Shown: positions 5,883 to 7,110 of the stretch, one piece after another
How positions within the stretch are numbered: the first letter of the stretch is position 1
How the letters are laid out: every line of letters starts with the position of its first letter
NCBI GenBank assembly: GCA_045402695.1
Contig: JAWPNA010000124.1
Coordinates: 1 to 7,110, forward strand
Direction: 5' to 3'
From: JAWPNA01 sp045402695
GTDB lineage: Bacteria > Acidobacteriota > Polarisedimenticolia > JACPZX01 > DASXTC01
DNA length: 7,110 nucleotides
Position numbers and translations under genes: made by a program
The notes under the pieces: generated by a model
Told to the model about the DNA's origin: nothing
What the model saw: the letters and a program-made list of their open reading frames with translations, nothing else
The model's database searches: none

Positions 5883-6605
5883 CTACCTGCCCTTTTCGGC
5901 GAAGAACCCGCCGAACGAGTCGCTCACGCGGACATCGGAGGGCAGCTTGATCTCGTAGCGCGCGGGGCTGATTTCCGGGTTGACGCGGATGTCCTCGAAA
6001 ACGAAGAGCGTGCGGTCGCCGTCTGTCTCGCGGTACTCGAGCTGTTTGACCTGATTGAGCTGGTCGTCCAGCCAGACGCGGACCTCCAGCAGCCTCTTCT
6101 CCAACCGCTTGAGCCGAGGTTTCATCACGATCAGGTGCGTGCCGGCGACGGTATTGTCCGTGGCGAGCGACAGGTCGTAGTATTCCTGCAGGTCAACGAA
6201 CACCTGTCCCAGGCCGAAGTACTTCACCAGGCGGCGGCTGAGCCGCGTCTGGATCTCCTCGGCCTCCTTCTGAACGGGGTAATAGGCCACGAGTTGCGTG
6301 CCGTTCATGAGGAGCATCTTCGGCTCGGGCGCGACGTACTCCCAGAGGAACTTGTCGGGCTTGGTGTGATAGAACTGCCCCTTCTGCACGACCGCGTTCT
6401 TCAGGAGGCCGATCTCCTTACGCTCGACGAACCGGGCGGACAACGCCGTGACGCCGGCCTGCGCCGCGTCGAACCTCATCACCACCTCGCGCAGTGCCGG
6501 ATCGAAGCCGGAGTACGGATCGGTCGAGACGGGCGGAGCGGCCAGGACTTGAGCGCACAGCGCCAGAACGAGCGCGGAGAATGTCCGGAGCGTCCTCATC
6601 TTCAT
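5883..6605 (-). CDS. lolA: Outer-membrane lipoprotein carrier protein LolA
   Basis: LolA is the periplasmic chaperone that takes lipoproteins from the LolCDE transporter and carries them to the outer membrane. From ATG 6605 the product has 240 residues. A signal peptide is clear: basic start (KMRTLRT), hydrophobic core (FSALVLALCAQVLA) and a likely signal peptidase I cut near VLA-APP at about 22-24. The mature part shows typical family features: an early helix with 'FDAAQAGVTALSARFVE', then 'KGQFYHTKPDKFLWEY', 'PKMLLMNGTQLVAYYP', and repeated beta strands forming the half-barrel (for example LIVMKPRLKRLEKRLLEVRVWLD is split over two strands). The frame is open to GTG 6677, but that lies inside the proposed promoter and would bury the signal peptide. 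ATG 6599 is a second choice. The ribosome-binding site is poor: GGGTGG lies 12 bases upstream. The deacetylase-fold gene follows after 14 bases. Clusters for aryl polyene pigments also carry LolA-like genes, but key partners are missing here. Confidence 0.9.
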   Translation of the reverse strand: MKMRTLRTFSALVLALCAQVLAAPPVSTDPYSGFDPALREVVMRFDAAQAGVTALSARFVERKEIGLLKNAVVQKGQFYHTKPDKFLWEYVAPEPKMLLMNGTQLVAYYPVQKEAEEIQTRLSRRLVKYFGLGQVFVDLQEYYDLSLATDNTVAGTHLIVMKPRLKRLEKRLLEVRVWLDDQLNQVKQLEYRETDGDRTLFVFEDIRVNPEISPARYEIKLPSDVRVSDSFGGFFAEKGR

Positions 6606-6677
6606 CGGCGAGGGGTTCCACCCTTTCAGACGGTTACGCCGCCGGGCTGTCCGGCGCAGGCGGGGCATGAGCGCCAC

Positions 6678-6686
6678 ATCCTAGCA
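6678..6686 (-). promoter_or_regulatory. Extended -10 element upstream of lolA
   Basis: TGCTAGGAT reads on the minus strand from 6686 to 6678 and almost repeats the TGCTAGAAT of the PHP promoter; both are followed by G. Transcription would start near 6671, about 66 bases before the lolA ATG at 6605. No good -35 lies at the usual spacing, which is tolerable for an extended -10 promoter. The remainder of the 152-base gap between the Hfq-like gene and lolA (6606-6757) holds only a short GCCG/CGGC stem (6720-6731) and no other signal I can support. Confidence 0.45.
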
Positions 6687-6757
6687 CATCGATCCGTACG
6701 ACGCCGTCAGAGGTTTGATGCCGTTCTCGGCGGTTTTCGAAAGGGGGGGTTCCCGGC

Positions 6758-7069
6758 TCATTTCGAAGCGTCGTTGCCGTCGCTTTCCTTGTACATGTAT
6801 TTGATGGAGTGCTTGAGGACGAGCAGGTTGGGGCCTTCCACGCGATTCACCTTCACGCAGTCACGGTCGTACCACTCGATGACGCCGCGCAGTACCTCGC
6901 CGTCGGTCAGTACCACCACCATCGGTGTTCGGGCGCTCATCTGCTTGGTGTAGTAGAACGCCTCGGCGTTGGTCTGCTCCTGCGGGACGGGCTTCGCCTG
7001 CGTCGGCTTGCCTGACAGCTTTCCCTTGAGGTCGGACAGGTGCGGCCGGATCAGCTTGCGGTTGGGCAT
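6758..7069 (-). CDS. Hfq-like Sm-fold RNA-binding protein with N-terminal extension
   Basis: This 103-residue protein contains an Sm-type domain like Hfq, the RNA chaperone that pairs small RNAs with messages. The Sm1 part is MVVVLTDGEVLRGVIEWYDRD (split at 50-60 and 61-70), giving the bent beta sheet with the conserved Gly in 'DG' and 'RG'. The Sm2 part is NLLVLKHSIKYMY (81-93), where KHS matches the KH pair of the canonical YKHA motif. It differs from typical Hfq by an N-terminal extension of about 35 basic, proline-rich residues (starting PNRKLIRP), a Leu instead of the Tyr before KH, and almost no C-terminal tail. A FYYTKQM block (39-44 region) precedes the Sm fold. I recall Hfq-like proteins of this form in Acidobacteriota. 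The start is well supported by AAGGA five bases before ATG 7069. It is separated from lolA by 152 bases with a promoter, so it is probably a separate unit. Hfq-like RNA binding is inferred from the fold. Confidence 0.82.
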   Translation of the reverse strand: MPNRKLIRPHLSDLKGKLSGKPTQAKPVPQEQTNAEAFYYTKQMSARTPMVVVLTDGEVLRGVIEWYDRDCVKVNRVEGPNLLVLKHSIKYMYKESDGNDASK

Positions 7070-7110
7070 CAGGTTCCTTCGAGGCGCGGGTGCCGGCTCT
7101 TTGCGAGAGT

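Noticed and set aside
3836..6605. Aryl polyene pigment cluster (LolA-like, carrier protein, acyl ligase and glycosyltransferase occur in such clusters)
   Set aside because: No ketosynthase, dehydratase, ketoreductase, thioesterase or MMPL exporter is present, and LolA looks like the housekeeping form.
6530..6605. Lipoprotein signal (lipobox) in LolA around LALC
   Set aside because: The residue before Cys is Leu, not Gly, Ala or Ser, and a good signal peptidase I site follows. Soluble periplasmic LolA is the better reading.
6720..6740. Intrinsic terminator after the Hfq-like gene
   Set aside because: The GCCG/CGGC stem is only 4 bp, and the T-run lies on the plus strand, not downstream of the gene on the minus strand.

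Overview
The window is a G+C-rich bacterial chromosome segment with eight intact genes and one 5'-truncated gene. There are no RNA genes, mobile elements or CRISPR arrays that I can see. A LolA chaperone with a signal peptide implies an outer membrane. The small Sm-fold protein at the right end, with its basic 'NRKLIRP' N-terminus and 'FYYTKQM' block, looks like the Hfq-like proteins I associate with Acidobacteriota. That phylum is my best guess; a related deep-branching Gram-negative lineage is possible.

Layout, left to right. Positions 1-502 (+) hold the C-terminal part of an alpha/beta hydrolase. Positions 633-2030 (-) encode a stand-alone adenylate-forming acyl ligase that converges on the hydrolase. 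A compact divergent control region (about 2031-2112) carries a good extended -10 promoter for a PHP-family phosphoesterase (2113-3156, +). An uncharacterised conserved protein (3192-3806, +) follows closely. Convergent to these two is a left-pointing run: Hfq-like protein (7069-6758), LolA (6605-5883), histone-deacetylase-fold amidohydrolase (5868-4927), acyl carrier protein (4876-4583) and family 2 glycosyltransferase (4507-3836).

How the genes may work together. lolA and the deacetylase-fold gene are only 14 bases apart and are probably co-transcribed. The carrier protein and glycosyltransferase follow with gaps of 50 and 75 bases, each holding its own possible control signals. A free-standing carrier protein and a free-standing acyl ligase lie about 2.5 kb apart with no ketosynthase, so one reasonable inference is that the ligase activates a carboxylic acid and loads it on the carrier, for transfer to an envelope component or small molecule. 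LolA and the glycosyltransferase would fit envelope biogenesis. This is inference; the genes may simply be neighbours.

The best leads are a 12-codon mini-ORF with a sequestered ribosome-binding site whose stop codon overlaps the glycosyltransferase start, an atypical N-terminally extended Hfq-like protein, three copies of TTGTCGG in the divergent promoter region, and a near-leaderless start for the carrier protein. I found no obviously new multi-gene defence or mobile system.
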